Source of the DNA: Limnephilus marmoratus
Taxonomy: Eukaryota > Arthropoda > Insecta > Trichoptera > Limnephilidae
NCBI GenBank assembly: GCA_917880885.1
Contig: OU862922.1
Coordinates: 22,630,627-22,694,626, forward strand
Reading direction: 5' to 3'
DNA: 64,000 nt
Every line of letters starts with the position of its first letter. Within the stretch, counting starts at the first letter, position 1. The position numbers were made by a program, and so were the translations under genes. Positions 24,488-34,919 of the stretch are shown here, piece after piece. The notes beneath the pieces are model-generated. The model saw only the letters and a list, made by a program, of their open reading frames with translations. It ran no database searches and had not been told where the DNA came from.

Positions 24488-24605
24488 AATGTTATGGTGG
24501 TTTATTTTTGGGATAGGTATTACGCCACAGCGCTACCTCCTTCTTTAGCCAAAGAAGGAGGTAGCACAATATGGCGTAATACCCCAAAAATAAACCACTA
24601 TACGC
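24488..24605. repeat. Palindrome made of two inverted PLE-type end fragments
   Basis: The left arm (GTGGTTTATTTTTGGGATAGG..GCTACCTCCTTCTTTAG) is the inverted form of the right arm (CCAAAGAAGGAGGTAGC..CCCCAAAAATAAACCAC), with arms of about 55 bp and almost no spacer. The right-arm sequence also follows the hammerhead-like motif at 28711-28760 and appears inverted at 63486-63527. I read it as a head-to-head pair of Penelope-like terminal-repeat remnants. Confidence 0.7.
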
Positions 24606-25961
24606 CTTTGTACATTTTTACCAATCTTCTCGTGTTCAAATTAATATGTAGATTAGTGCTTGCATAAAATGCAAATAATTAGTAATTTATATTTTCCTTC
24701 GGTTTGAAATTGAACACAAAAAATATTAGAGAATTTAAATAAAGATACGAGTATCTCACCCGTTTATTCAGCTTATAAAATAATAATTTTTAATGGTTAA
24801 CATATATTATTAAAACCGTATATATGGTGAGCACAAAGCGTCTTGAAATTTTTTTGGGATTTCTGGGAAAAAGAAACTATTTTCAGAACGTCATTTTGAC
24901 GCTAAATTGCTTGATCCATTCTTGCACAACCGGTTAATACAAGAATCTATTTTTATATTAATAAAAGAATATTCTTACCGCTTCACATACAAGTCTAACA
25001 CAAGAATACACTAGTTTTAAAACATGGATACCTCCAAAATCTTCTGTCTGTCATCGAACATAAAATCGCCCCTTTTCCAGAAAATCTCATAAATATTTTT
25101 TCAAGTGACAGCTAGCAACTTGAGCGCGCTGTCAAACCAAATTGGCGGGAAACGATCAGCGCGGGAAAATTACCGCGTGGCGCCATTTTATCTTTGGATA
25201 AGTCTTGCAAGCTGGAGGAAGGAATATTCTTTAAGTACCTACTTGACTGTAGAATTGTGCAAAAGGTGTGTGGAAACACCTCCCTAGCTTTCATAAAGAT
25301 GTATGCACTCAGATATATTTAAATTTTGTAGAGAATTCATCAAGCAATAATTTAGAAGTTAACAAATTATTAAGCTTTCAGTTTATGTAAATAAGAAATA
25401 TATATATTTAGTCAACTATTAATTACTATGAAATAGTATGTTTGTGGTACTAAAAATCAAATATGAACTGTTTTTTTCCCTTTAATAAAAATAATATCTG
25501 ATAAACAATAAAAATGTCAGGAGAGCCCACCTATTAATACGGCCAGTACGATCCTCAGATAAAGCGGAGTTTACGTGCTTTATCCGAACTCGCTTTCCCA
25601 ATAAACCGAGCTTATTTCTCTTTCTCTTTATTCGTTGGACATTTTCCGGGCAATTTATTTCCATTGCGTAATCCAGAGAAAAAAGTGATGCCAAACATAA
25701 AGATGTCATAATCGGCCAATAAAAATGGAGTGTTTGTGCCCTATCTACTTAATGGACTGTCCACGGGTGGGCATATCGGGAAAACGGGGAAATATACCTA
25801 GAGTAGAATTCGTTATGTTAGGAGCCATAAAGGATTTATAAAACAATGTTTTTAATATGACTTTTCCATTTTTGATTCTAGTGGAAAAAAAATTACTAAG
25901 TTTTTATAAATCCTTTCAGTGATTTTTATGTTACTAGAGTAACCAGTTATATATTGATACT
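24606..25961. other. Intergenic stretch, no gene
   Basis: No supported gene; short open frames at 25105-25294 on both strands and at 25482-25709 show no domain. Confidence 0.4.
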
Positions 25962-26556
25962 AGCTGGTTCCCGTTGCAATGCCATTTTAAAAGAAATATT
26001 TCATATAAAAATGAATCACCGAAATGTATGTATGCGCATAACTTCCGAACTATTCCACCAAATTGGATTATTCTTTTATTTTTGTGTTCGTTATTGTCAG
26101 GACAAGGTTTGTATAAAACTACTGGTGAGATCTGGCATCATGAAATTTGTATAAAAAAATTGCAATAGGTGGCACGCGAGCTGTTTGAAAACTGAATGTA
26201 CGGAATGCGGGAGCCGGGAGGGGGGAGGAGGGAGGGGGGAAGGGGGAGGGGGGAGGGGGGAGGGGGGAGGGGGGAGGGGGGAGGGGTGAGGGGGGAGGGG
26301 GGAGGGGGGAGGGGGGGAGGGGGAGGGGGGGGTAACTCGGAGGGGGGTTCACGGAAAAGCGGGAGTGAAGTGGGGAGAGGGAAGGTTGAGGAGGCGGAGT
26401 GGGAAAGAAGTGAGGGAAGGGGACGCGGGAGAGGAAGGGGAGGCGGGAGAGGAAGGGGAGGCGGAATGGGAACTGGACAAATGGGAAAGGACACGCAGGG
26501 AGAAACAATTTCTTTATTAAATGGCATAGCAACGCATGTTGGGAACCAGCTAGTAT
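25962..26556. mobile_element. Element with inverted CTAG ends and G-rich core
   Basis: The left end CTAGCTGGTTCCCGTTGCAATG and the right end (inverted, CATAGCAACGCATG..GGGAACCAGCTAG) face each other. The right half is related, in inverted orientation, to 18503-18770. The core is a long purine tract (see 26205-26470). The ends resemble Helitron 3' ends (CTAG followed by T), here in mirrored arrangement. Classification is uncertain. Confidence 0.55.
26205..26470 (+). repeat. Long polypurine tract with (GGGGGGAG)n-like repeats
   Basis: About 265 bp made almost only of G and A on the + strand. The first 125 bp is a near-regular run of GGGGGGAGG/GGGGGAGG units. Such DNA can form G-quadruplexes or triplexes. 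The proline-rich open frames on the opposite strand are artefacts of this composition. Confidence 0.9.
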
Positions 26557-27071
26557 TGTATAAAAGTGAATAAAGATGGGACACAAAAAACTTTTTTTAA
26601 TGGCGCCAGCGCAAGTGACTGGTGCTGCAAAGAGCATTATTCTATTTAGCCTCACCCATAAAATATAAGTGGTGAATAACAATGCGAAGTTTTTCTGTAA
26701 ACATATTGTTTGAGGCATATTATTTAAATGAGGTCGCATGTTTTGCGTCGTTTAGTCCCGGATATAAAGCAGCGGTCACATTCGCAACCAAACACTTCAC
26801 ACTTCGCCGGGTTCTGAGCTCCGCTCTCACCTCATTTACTTCCAGCATAGACCCCTCACTGTTTGGTAACTACTCATCAACGTAATGTGGAAAATATTAA
26901 ATATTATTCGGGTTTTAAATCAAGCATCGGAAGCTTTTAAATTTATTCAAAATAAAATAAAATAATAAAAATGTTTGATAAATCGGATAAATCATTACAG
27001 AAAAAGAATATTACGTCTCACGTCGGGTATTGGCGCTTTATGAAAAAGAAAATATTTTGACATTATTAACT
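26557..27071. other. Intergenic stretch, no gene
   Basis: A TATA-like ATATAAAG at about 26762 is followed by a GC-richer patch, but the 67-codon open frame around it has no recognisable motif. Nothing else stands out. Confidence 0.35.
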
Positions 27072-28196
27072 GAATAATAGGCCAATTGAATCACATTTTT
27101 TAATTTTTTCCGGTTTAGGCAAATATTCTAAGACATTCTGTATTTATTTTATTTTTTTAACCGTATTTTTGAAACCGTGGCGATTTTTTGAAAACTTCAA
27201 ACCGAAAAATCAAACCATTTTTTTATAAACCGGAAAGACGGGATATAATTTTATAGGTGCAAAAAAAAGATAATTACATAGCCGAAAATCATAAAAAAAG
27301 AACTTTTTCCACAAGAAAGGGCACATGAAAATATCGAGGCATACCAAAATTATTACATCTCATAAATATTTTTTTCCTTTATCCATCTTATCATCATCAT
27401 TACATAGTATAAAATGAAGTCGCTCAAAATGTATGTGTGCATAAATCTTTTAAACTACGCAACGGATTTTCATACGGTTTTCACCAATAGATGGAGTGAT
27501 TCAAGAGGAAGGTTTATATGTATAATGCATGCTTATTAGAGTAGAGAAAAGCCGAGAAATTCAAATATTCAATTCAGGCAGCGGGCAGCTGGCAAACGGG
27601 TGGTGTGGATTTTATAAAGGTTGGGTAATGGCGTTGTGTTTCGTTAGCCACAGCAACGTGTGGCCGGGTCTGCTAGTTGATTAAATCATCATAATGTTCA
27701 ACGTCTATATTGCTAAATTCAATGTAATATACTTGTACTTGTAAATTATAATAATAATAAGAATATTATAATATAATTTTATTTTGTTAAAATCAACACC
27801 ATTACCATTATACATCTAAAACACATGCAGACAGCATAAATGTACGGGGTTCTCTTCACAACATCTGTCAAAAAGTCAAACCAAATGATAAGTTCGCAGA
27901 GAACAAATAATAAATCTAGGGAATTTAATGTCAAATTCAAAAATTCGTTTGAAATCAAAGTGTTGCCATATAAAAAAAATAAATCAGTTTGGAATTTTGC
28001 AAAATTAATAAGAACATTTTCGGAGACGGGACATTTTCATGTAGTAACGTCACGAGCCCAAATAATGGATTTATTTATTTCAAAACAAAACTATACATTT
28101 CTAAAAAAATTTACCAACTATTTCGTAATCTTAGTAAAAAAATCTATCCACACGATTTTTTCCACGTCGTCATGAAATCCATGCAAGTGGCCTATT
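27072..28196 (-). mobile_element. Non-autonomous transposon X, copy 2, interrupted
   Basis: The minus strand matches 9294-10138 over its full length, with ends AATAGGCCA.. and ..GCAAGTGGCCTATTA. The copy is interrupted by a family D element (27402-27676); removing it restores colinearity (CCATCTTAT before, TGATTAAATCAT after). An open frame at 27840-28175 shares KVLPYKK and RAQIMDLF with copy 1. Confidence 0.7.
27402..27676 (-). mobile_element. Family D element (GGGTCTGCTAG end) inside transposon X
   Basis: The right end GTTTCGTTAGCCACAGCAACG..CCGGGTCTGCTAG corresponds, inverted, to the start of the element at 46671. The block GATTTTCATACGGTTTTCACC also matches in inverse. The CTAG end followed by T, and the lack of an obvious target duplication, are compatible with a Helitron-like origin. 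No protein is encoded. Confidence 0.6.
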
Positions 28197-28430
28197 AATC
28201 GGTAGAAAGCATTATCTAATGGGGTGAACATTAAAACAGTGTACAGGGGAACTATTTAAAACTAAGTAGGAAAAACTGAATTGACTCATGTATTAGCTAT
28301 GTAAGGTTGGAAATAATCAATCAATACACTACTTAGCATTGCAAAATCATGTGATTTTAGTTTGAAAATTAGTTCGCTTAGAAATATTTTAGATGCTTTA
28401 ATTAAACACTACGTTTAGAACCGTAAGACC

Positions 28431-28625
28431 ACCATTCAGAATTTTAACGTTGCTTGAAATGGCTTTAGCCGTGCTTGGTGACTAGATCTGAATAGCCAGG
28501 TACTTCCCCACCTTCCTCTTCCCATCAACTTTCCCTGAGCCTCACAACGTACCTTAATTGGAGATGCCATAGTCTCACTGGCTCCAAATGGGAAGAGCTG
28601 GGACTCTTGTGAGGTACAGTGTCCA
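28431..28625 (+). repeat. SINE family A, plus-strand fragment
   Basis: It matches the minus-strand SINE at 57772-58187 in inverse: GACCACCATTCAGAATTTTAACG, CTTGGTGACTAGATCTGAATAG and GATGCCATAGTCTCACTGGCTC. The tRNA-like head is absent. Confidence 0.75.
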
Positions 28626-28690
28626 TCATCCGGCAGATCTGGCAGATCCGGCAGATCCGGCAGTTTCGGCAGATCCGGCAGATGTGTATC
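28626..28690. repeat. Short tandem repeat of CCGGCAGAT
   Basis: A 9-bp unit (GGCAGATCC) is repeated about six times with small variations. Because it is a multiple of three, it produces a Leu-Pro-Asp repeat in a spurious minus-strand open frame. Confidence 0.8.
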
Positions 28691-28699
28691 TGCCGAATC

Positions 28700-28800
28700 A
28701 CATTGCATCACATCTGCTCTGATGATGGCCACTGCAACGCTGTCCGAAACGTTAGCTAAAGAAGGAAGTCGCGCAACACGGCATAACACCCCAAAAACAA
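28700..28800 (+). repeat. Penelope-like terminal-repeat remnant
   Basis: A hammerhead-like motif (28711-28760) is followed by GCTAAAGAAGGAAGTCGCGC and AACACCCCAAAAACAAATAAC. That tail recurs in the palindrome at 24488-24605 and, inverted, at 63486-63527. No reverse transcriptase is attached, so this looks like a solo or truncated terminal repeat. Confidence 0.6.
28711..28760 (+). ncRNA. Hammerhead ribozyme-like motif, degenerate
   Basis: The core CTGATGA (28719-28725) is joined through an imperfect stem II (GGCCA against TGTCC around a 9-nt loop) to GAAAC (28746-28750), then GTTAGC. Helix III would be the minimal AC..GU type and helix I only about 3 bp (GCT/AGC). Type I hammerheads with very short helix III are known from Penelope-like elements. 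The weak stems make activity doubtful. Confidence 0.5.
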
Positions 28801-29985
28801 ATAACGAAAATACTTTTGACCGTGAAAATCTAAAAACGTACTTAATTTTTATTAGTTTTTTTATAAGCCCAGAAAAAATAAAGCATCAGGCCTAAAAACT
28901 GCCTTAAAGTTCAAAATCTCTTACTTGCGTTAAGAACCCCTTTTTGGTTTTGGTTTTATTGCATAATGTGAAAAATTAAATTCTTTTCAAATTGATCGTA
29001 AAACAATTTTATTTCAAATTAATAAAATACTTAATATAGTTTAAATGGTGCCACAAAATAAGTTTGCCTTGTTAGAAGAACTTAAATATTTGTTCCAGAA
29101 CTTTACAAAATAAAATAAAACACGCTTTTTGGCGAAGTTTTTCGTGAATAAATCAAAACAATTAATTATACCTCATCTCCGTTTACATAAGAAGTATTAT
29201 TGTTAGCGGCCTGATACCGAATTTTACACGACTTGGTGCACAACCTTAAGGCGAAACATCTATACTATCTGTTACAAAAATATCATGTATGAACCCTTGA
29301 ATAAAATAATATTTTTGAGAATCTATATAAAAAAATTTGTAATAGAAAAAAGCATTTACTACCAATATCTACGTTTATTGACTAAAAAGTTATTTTTATT
29401 TAAAATTGAATTTTACCAAAGGGTTTCGCATCTCATAGGGGAGGAATTAAAATACAACAAAACATTATAAAATGAAGGTAATAAATTACTATCTTTACCG
29501 AAGCATTCATATAAAACGGTAAAGTAAAATAAATTATTATAATGGACATCCATTTGAAAATTACTAGCCTGAGTGAAAGAGGCCTACAAAAGAAATCTTT
29601 TAAATTTCTTTTGATTGTATTTCTACCAAAAATAAAATATTGTATTGTGGGCAGATTGCGTATGATCCATTTCATCCATCGCCCTCGGGGATGATAATTT
29701 GGAAAAAACCCCACCAAATGAATTATCCATTTTCATGCACATTTTAGGGGTGGTTTGGAGTGCAGAAGGAACTTCGTAGCTTCTTTTTCTTTCTTCTGAA
29801 CTGGGAAAGATCCTTTGAATGATACACTCAAGCAGTAGGTATAATGATACTCTTCCTGGAAAATATTTATCTCTGCGTACGGGATACAGTGCACCGAAAG
29901 GATAGCAAAAATAAAAGTTTTGAGTACATGAAATTCATTTCATTCTTTCATATTTATTTTAGTATTTGTAAAAAGCATTAACTTT
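28801..29985. other. AT-rich stretch, no gene
   Basis: No supported coding region; open frames at 29285-29470 (+) and 29433-29717 (-) show no domain. Confidence 0.4.
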
Positions 29986-30052
29986 GTGGCTCGCCATAAT
30001 TTACAATAAAAACACATATAAATTTGTTGTAGACCACTTTTATTTTATAAAC

Positions 30053-30098
30053 ACTCTACCGTTTTCAGAAGCACCCCTCTTTCTTCAGGAGAATATTA
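30053..30098 (-). ncRNA. Hammerhead ribozyme-like motif in PLE fragment
   Basis: The minus strand carries CTGAAGA (30088 to 30082), a purine-rich stem II region, then GAAAAC (30066 to 30061) and GGTA. CTGANGA is an accepted core because position 7 is variable. Helix I can pair CTC with GAG and, beyond an internal loop, TATAA with TTATA. One extra A in GAAAAC matches the left ribozyme of the PLE at 57142. Probably homologous; activity uncertain. Confidence 0.5.
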
Positions 30099-30129
30099 TA
30101 ACTAAACTATGATACAGAATGTTGACAGA

Positions 30130-30490
30130 TATACAAATTTTAGGTGTTTGAGTAATTGCGGGATTTCCGGAAAGAACAGAGCGGTTAATTGGAAAAATAT
30201 TTAGAATGGGACTGAAAGATAAATTAATTTGGTTATTCAAAATACTAGCATTATTATTTAGGGATTTTCTGATTTCTAGTGCTTCTAAATTATCTAATTG
30301 TTTGCTTTTATTGTTACGGTGAAGAATTTTAACCCCTGCGTCCTTATTAAAAGTGTGATCTGTGGAAATTAGGTAATTAGCAAACTTTGAAAAATTATTA
30401 TTATTTAAGCATCTTAATTGTTCTGTGATTCTGATATTTATATTTCTAGTTGTCTTACCTACGTAGAACGAAGGACAATCATTGCAACAT
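30130..30490 (-). pseudogene. PLE GIY-YIG endonuclease fragment
   Basis: The minus-strand translation gives CNDCPSFYVGKTTRNINIR followed by TEQLRCLNN, a run of basic residues and LDNLEALEIRKS..NQINLS. This is the C-terminal endonuclease of Penelope-like retroelements: a cysteine pair, YVGKT of the GIY-YIG core, and the terminal EALEI block. The N-terminal GIY half is missing. Confidence 0.8.
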
Positions 30491-30552
30491 AGTTGTGCCT
30501 GAGTGGCTATTTACCAACTATGTTGCAATGATTGGCTTCGTTCTTTACATGA
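30461..30552. repeat. Hairpin at PLE fragment border
   Basis: ACGAAGGACAATCATTGCAA.. and the inverted form ..TTGCAATGATTGGCTTCGT form arms of about 33 bp with a 20-bp loop. A third partial copy (GATTGTCCTTCGTTCTTTC) follows at 30551-30569. It marks a rearranged junction at the PLE end. Confidence 0.7.
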
Positions 30553-30693
30553 TTGTCCTTCGTTCTTTCGTGTTCGGAAAGAAGTTTGTACTTACTGAAA
30601 AAATTAATATACTTTCATCATACATATGTGAACTTGGCGCATTAGGAAATGTAGCCATATTATTTATTAGATTGAAATATTCTCAAGTTAAAT

Positions 30694-31090
30694 AATCTAA
30701 AAAAAGTCTATTACCCACTATTCCAATCATTAATTCAGTATGGAATCATTGGATGGGGAGGTGCATATTAAAAAATTGTAAGTCCTGTAAAAGTGGTTCA
30801 AAAACTAATTATTAAAGTAATTTTGAAAAAACAATCAACATTCTCTGATAGCAAAAATTAAAGACCTCTATAAAAATAATTTAATATTACAAATATTTAA
30901 AGAAAATGTAATTAAAAAAATTAAACTTAAGTCGTCTATACTTTCAACACAACAAACGATTTAATTAACTCAAATTAACTTGAATTACATTTACAGAGGC
31001 ATAAACATTTTAATGGTCTTCCCAAAGAAGTAAAAAATAACAGATTTGGTATCATTCAAAAAAGGTCAAATTATTCTTAAAAAATTAACA
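30694..31090 (+). pseudogene. CR1/Jockey-group LINE, C-terminal ORF2 fragment
   Basis: The frame reads VYYPLFQSLIQYGIIGWGGA, then VVQKLIIKVILKK, DLYKNNLILQIFKEN and HFNGLPKEVKN, with frame breaks between blocks. The order matches the C-terminal part of the LINE at 50729-53665 (VYYALCQSQIEYGITGWGSA and onward). It is heavily decayed; the reverse transcriptase core is absent. Confidence 0.75.
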
Positions 31091-31712
31091 ACCATAACAT
31101 CACCAATCAAAATGCTGTAACTTCATTTCATGCCATATTATAATTGTTAACGTTCGAACACACTAATACTTTAGATTATATTTATTGTACACTCTATTAC
31201 ATAATTTATGAAATAACTCCTACACCAAGCTCAAAAGCTAGCTGAATGTGTATTTCACTATTTTGTTTTTGCCATAGTATTATGTTGATTACTGCAACAA
31301 TGTTATAATTTAAATAATAAAAAAAATCTACCTGCCCCTGCACCACTTCACATTTCCCGCTCAAGTCTCTATTGAGGCGACTGTATGCAAAGTCCTTATC
31401 ATTACACTTTAAAAGAATGATTTCGCGTATGTACTCGGTCAAAACATAAAAGATTCTCTCCCGAGACGGTCCCAGTTTCCACTTCCCATTCCTCAGTCCG
31501 CAAACACTCGGCAGTCTCTTCTCTCCTCTCCTCTCCAGGACGTTGTGAATTATCGTTATTACAAATGCAGATGCATAACAATAGGGGATGATGTCCTGCC
31601 ATCTATATCTGTATGGCTATGTGGGGGGAGCAACCTAGAGACCATTGGCGTACGGCTAAAATATTGTCAAGAATTAAGATCAAAATTTTAGCTTCCTATT
31701 CTTGTGGTTTCC
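31091..31712. other. Intergenic stretch, no gene
   Basis: No supported gene; overlapping minus-strand open frames at 31206-31602 show no domain. Confidence 0.35.
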
Positions 31713-31970
31713 TCTGTTTTTATGAGAGTAAACTACCGCACAAGAGTTCCAACGCTTCCAAGCGTCTGAACCCGTTGAGACAATGTGCATCCCAATTACT
31801 ACGCTATGAGACTGAAGGTATTTAATACTGGGAGTGGAAGTAGAAGGGAAAGAGTAAGGTGCTGAAGAACGTGGCTATTCAGATCTGGACACCAAACATT
31901 GGCTAATGCCATTTCAAGCAACGTTTCAATTCTAAATGGTGGTCTTTACTAGGAACATGCTGCAAATTAA
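31713..31970 (-). repeat. SINE family A, truncated copy
   Basis: CCGCACAAGAGTTCC, GAGACTGAAGGTATTTAATAC, GTGGCTATTCAGATCTGG and ATTCTAAATGGTGGTC match the intact SINE at 57772-58187. The head is absent. Confidence 0.7.
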
Positions 31971-32032
31971 TATAAGTAGGTACGTACCTACTACGTATGC
32001 TTTTTGATGAATTAATTTTGAAACAACACAAA

Positions 32033-33186
32033 TCTTAATATATAAAACAAAGTCGGGTTAGTTACACTATTTATAACTCGAGATCGGCTGGACCGATTTT
32101 GATGATCTTTGATTTGTTGGATTTGTCTCCGCCCCGGATAACAGAATATAACTATTAAAACATCGCAAAAATTCACGAAATAGAAAGTTATGAAGAAAAA
32201 TATTTTTTTCGTACATTTTGTATGGAACTAATTCTCATATTTTGAGAGAACTGCAGCAATATTGTAATAGGTATAATATTTAACTGTGCGTGAATTCCAA
32301 AAATTCAAAAACGTCAAATGTCAATGCGCTAATTGTTTTGCTTTTTTTCTTAATCATATAATGCTGCCCCTCTTTCTTACACACTAAATGTCAATAGTCG
32401 AAAATGAGACAAACGGTATGAACGTATGTCTCTGCACCCCTCCAAAGGAAAAATACGATGATTATAATAAATCTCTGAAATGAAACTCATTTTGTTTTAC
32501 ATAAGTTCCACACAGGAGGCCCTGTGGAATATAATTTCTCTCAGGATCTATGTCATCTTAGGGGATGCTGTGTGGAGGGTCTTTTTAAGGAAGGGGGAGA
32601 TAGGAAGTTCTGGGAAGGAAGAAGGAATGAGGGGTGGGTAGGAATTTGGGGGTCAGTATGTCCGGGAGTGACGGACGTATGAACCCAACCCTCCAACTGC
32701 GGTGCAAGGCAATGGGTCGATATAGTCCGGCTGGAAAGGTCAAAAGGCCTTCCTCAACCAGTATCTCTGATCCGTCCCGCCACGCAGCAGGTGGGCAGAC
32801 GCATCCGCCGCAAATACCCGGACAAACTTCACCCAATGAACCCGGACACCCCTGCTAAATCACCAAACGTAGTGAACATTGTATATTTATGGTAGCGAAC
32901 CACTAGGGGTGATCTATTGCAGAGGTGTTGGTTATCCAATAAATAGTTCCCGGGGCGGCGTCACCCGTACCCGCCTCCCAAATTTCCGTAATTAAGTTGA
33001 AAAGTAAGAAAATCACAAACAAAAAAATCCGTACACAATGACATCTCTGATACTGACAAAAACAAAACACGGACAGATGCGCATCGATAATTGCTTCATT
33101 GTTTAATTTAAAATTTAATAAAAAAACTGAATTTAAATCTACAGTTATTGATTCTGAGGCGGTACGAAGTTCGGCGGGTCAGCTAG
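32033..33186 (+). mobile_element. Helitron-type element, non-autonomous
   Basis: It starts TCTTAATATATAAAACAAAG and ends GTTCGGCGGGTCAGCTAG, followed by T. The 5' TC, the 3' CTAG and insertion between A and T agree with Helitron rules, and the terminal sequences resemble Helitron ends I know from lepidopterans. It encodes no Rep/helicase. A family B copy (32505-32995) is inserted inside. Confidence 0.65.
32505..32995 (-). repeat. SINE-like repeat family B, near-complete minus copy
   Basis: Read on the minus strand it has the head (GGAGGCGGGTACGGGTGACGC, CCGCCCCGGGAACTATT), the middle (GTTCATACGTCCGTCACTCC) and the tail. Open frames on both strands here (32585-32858) mirror each other and are by-products. 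Confidence 0.75.
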
Positions 33187-33204
33187 TTAATTTAATAAAA
33201 TTTA

Positions 33205-33275
33205 CTTGCACGTCCCGTTTTGAACCCGCGATTGCTAGTCGAGAGCCTTAAACCTCGAGGACTAATGGAAGTAGG
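33205..33275 (-). repeat. tRNA-like remnant, probably a SINE head
   Basis: On the minus strand TTAGTCCTCGAGGTTTAAGG and GCGGGTTCAAAACGGGACG give box A- and box B-like segments at tRNA spacing. The acceptor stem is not convincing. Not a functional tRNA by eye. Confidence 0.45.
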
Positions 33276-34134
33276 CGACAGAATTTATTTTTTCATTATT
33301 TCTTCCCATTATTTTTTCATACATTTAAAAAAAATCTTGCTTTAAAATGTAGTATAAGCCATAAGTCATGTAAAAGCAAGTAAGTAAATAAGGGACAAGG
33401 TTAGTAATGGGAATCCACTAAGGCACTGCCAGTTTGTTCTGAGCCTAAATACAAACGTTTTTTTAAATAGTCTATTAATGTTAGTTTTGAAGTTATGGTA
33501 GTACAGCAATGATAAGTGAAACGTGAAGATTTACAGAGAGTTTACAGGAAATGTGATTCAACATCTGAAGCATTCAGTCATAATTAAAAAAAAATTATAT
33601 GATGTGATTTTTTATTTGTCATTTGAATTTGTTTTGATAGAAGATTAAGGACGGGTTTTTTTTTCAAAAAAATGTGTACAATTGATCAAATTTTTAAATT
33701 AATTTTCACGCTCTGTGAAAGTTTATTCAAGTTCTGTGAATATTTTAGTTTTATGAAGCACCTGGCCTATAATGATATAATAACAGAACATGAAAATTAC
33801 CTTTAAAAATTTGATGAATTGTTCAACTTTTTTTAAACAACCCCTCCTAAATATGCGAGGACCAATAAAACTGTTACGTGTTTGCATTAATTTGGTATTG
33901 GTTTGGGGGTATAAAATACCTACATAATTAGTCCTTTTGCTAATTCTATTTTCATTTTTTCGATTTGTATTGTATTTAAAATATATTTCATAGTTTGCGA
34001 TACGAATAACATAAAGCATAATAAATATATTAATTTCTTTGTATAGTTTTATTATTTCTATTTTATATAACTTTATTAATGATCTTTTGAGTTATTTATA
34101 AAGGCTTAAAGCGCACCATCCCGTCCTGTGAGTT
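33276..34134. other. AT-rich stretch, no gene
   Basis: No supported coding region; the minus-strand open frame at 33723-34019 has no recognisable domain. Confidence 0.4.
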
Positions 34135-34275
34135 GAATCAGTAACTCCTTGATGAAAGACTACCATTCGGAATCGAAACGTCGCGCGTCGCTTGAAATAG
34201 CTTTAGCCGTATTTGGTGACCATGTGTGAGTGGCAGGTCCTTCCTTACTTTCCTCTTCTCCATATCCTTCCCCTG
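34135..34275 (+). repeat. SINE family A, plus-strand fragment
   Basis: ACTACCATTCGGAATCGAAACG, GGCTTGAAAT-like sequence and GTATTTGGTGACCATGTGTGAG follow the order of the inverted SINE at 57772-58187. It is short and diverged. Confidence 0.6.
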
Positions 34276-34374
34276 GAGATGGGTAACGACATAACGAAGT
34301 AGCCCGAACTCTTTAATTGAATCGAAATAAGTCAACAGTTAACATAAATAAAGAAGCAAGTCATTTTGAACGTT

Positions 34375-34465
34375 AACTCCACACAGGAGACCGTCCCGAG
34401 GAAAATAATTTCCCTCACGGTCTGTCATCTTTGGGGATGCTGTGTGGAGGGTGTTTTTGAGAAGA
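34375..34465 (-). repeat. SINE-like repeat family B, tail fragment
   Basis: CTCCACACAGGAGACCGTCCC, the hairpin GAGGAAAATAATTTCCCTC and GGGGATGCTGTGTGGAGGG match the tail of family B. Confidence 0.7.
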
Positions 34466-34919
34466 TGATGTTGTGAGTGTGAGTATTGAAGAGACCCATG
34501 TTGTAGGAGGAAGAAAACGCGAATATCTTTCCACAGCCGGACTATTGAACTCAAGAATGAGTTGTAGAAATAACTCATTCTCTTTAGAGTTAACCAAATA
34601 CAAATAATGTTGGGCGCGCGTTTGGCGTGTTTCCCGACCATGCACCGGTACCGAAAGGAAAGGTGATACTAGTTCGTCGAAGCATCTTCCGTCGAAGCAT
34701 CTTCCGTAGAATAAGGACAACATCCACAGCTGACGCCTGTTCAAATATTACAATCCATAATTAGTTAAGATAGGGATTTTTCAAGTATTTTGGGGCTCCA
34801 GATCAGAGGTGGCGGCCAAAGTCAACAGTAGTTAAATGTATATTACTTATTCAAAGTAGTTAGTGGGATGTACCTACATAAATGCGTGGAAAACCTACAC
34901 AAGTGTGAGGAAACGTGGA
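34466..34919. other. Spacer with an 18-bp tandem duplication
   Basis: No gene recognised. CGTCGAAGCATCTTCCGT is present twice in tandem at about 34675-34710. Confidence 0.4.

Larger units (their letters stand above)
29990..30495 (-). mobile_element. Penelope-like element, 3' fragment
   Basis: On the minus strand the fragment runs from the GIY-YIG endonuclease (30130-30490) into a 3' terminal region with a hammerhead-like motif (30053-30098). The reverse transcriptase is missing on the 5' side, where the sequence turns into a hairpin (30461-30552). This is a second PLE lineage, more decayed than the one at 57142-59245. Confidence 0.8.

Noticed and set aside
26119..26739. Proline-rich minus-strand proteins
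   Set aside because: They are translations of the complementary strand of a polypurine tract, without start context or domains.
28436..28789. Minus-strand protein with a Leu-Pro-Asp repeat
   Set aside because: It joins a SINE A fragment, a 9-bp tandem repeat and a PLE tail; no coherent gene.
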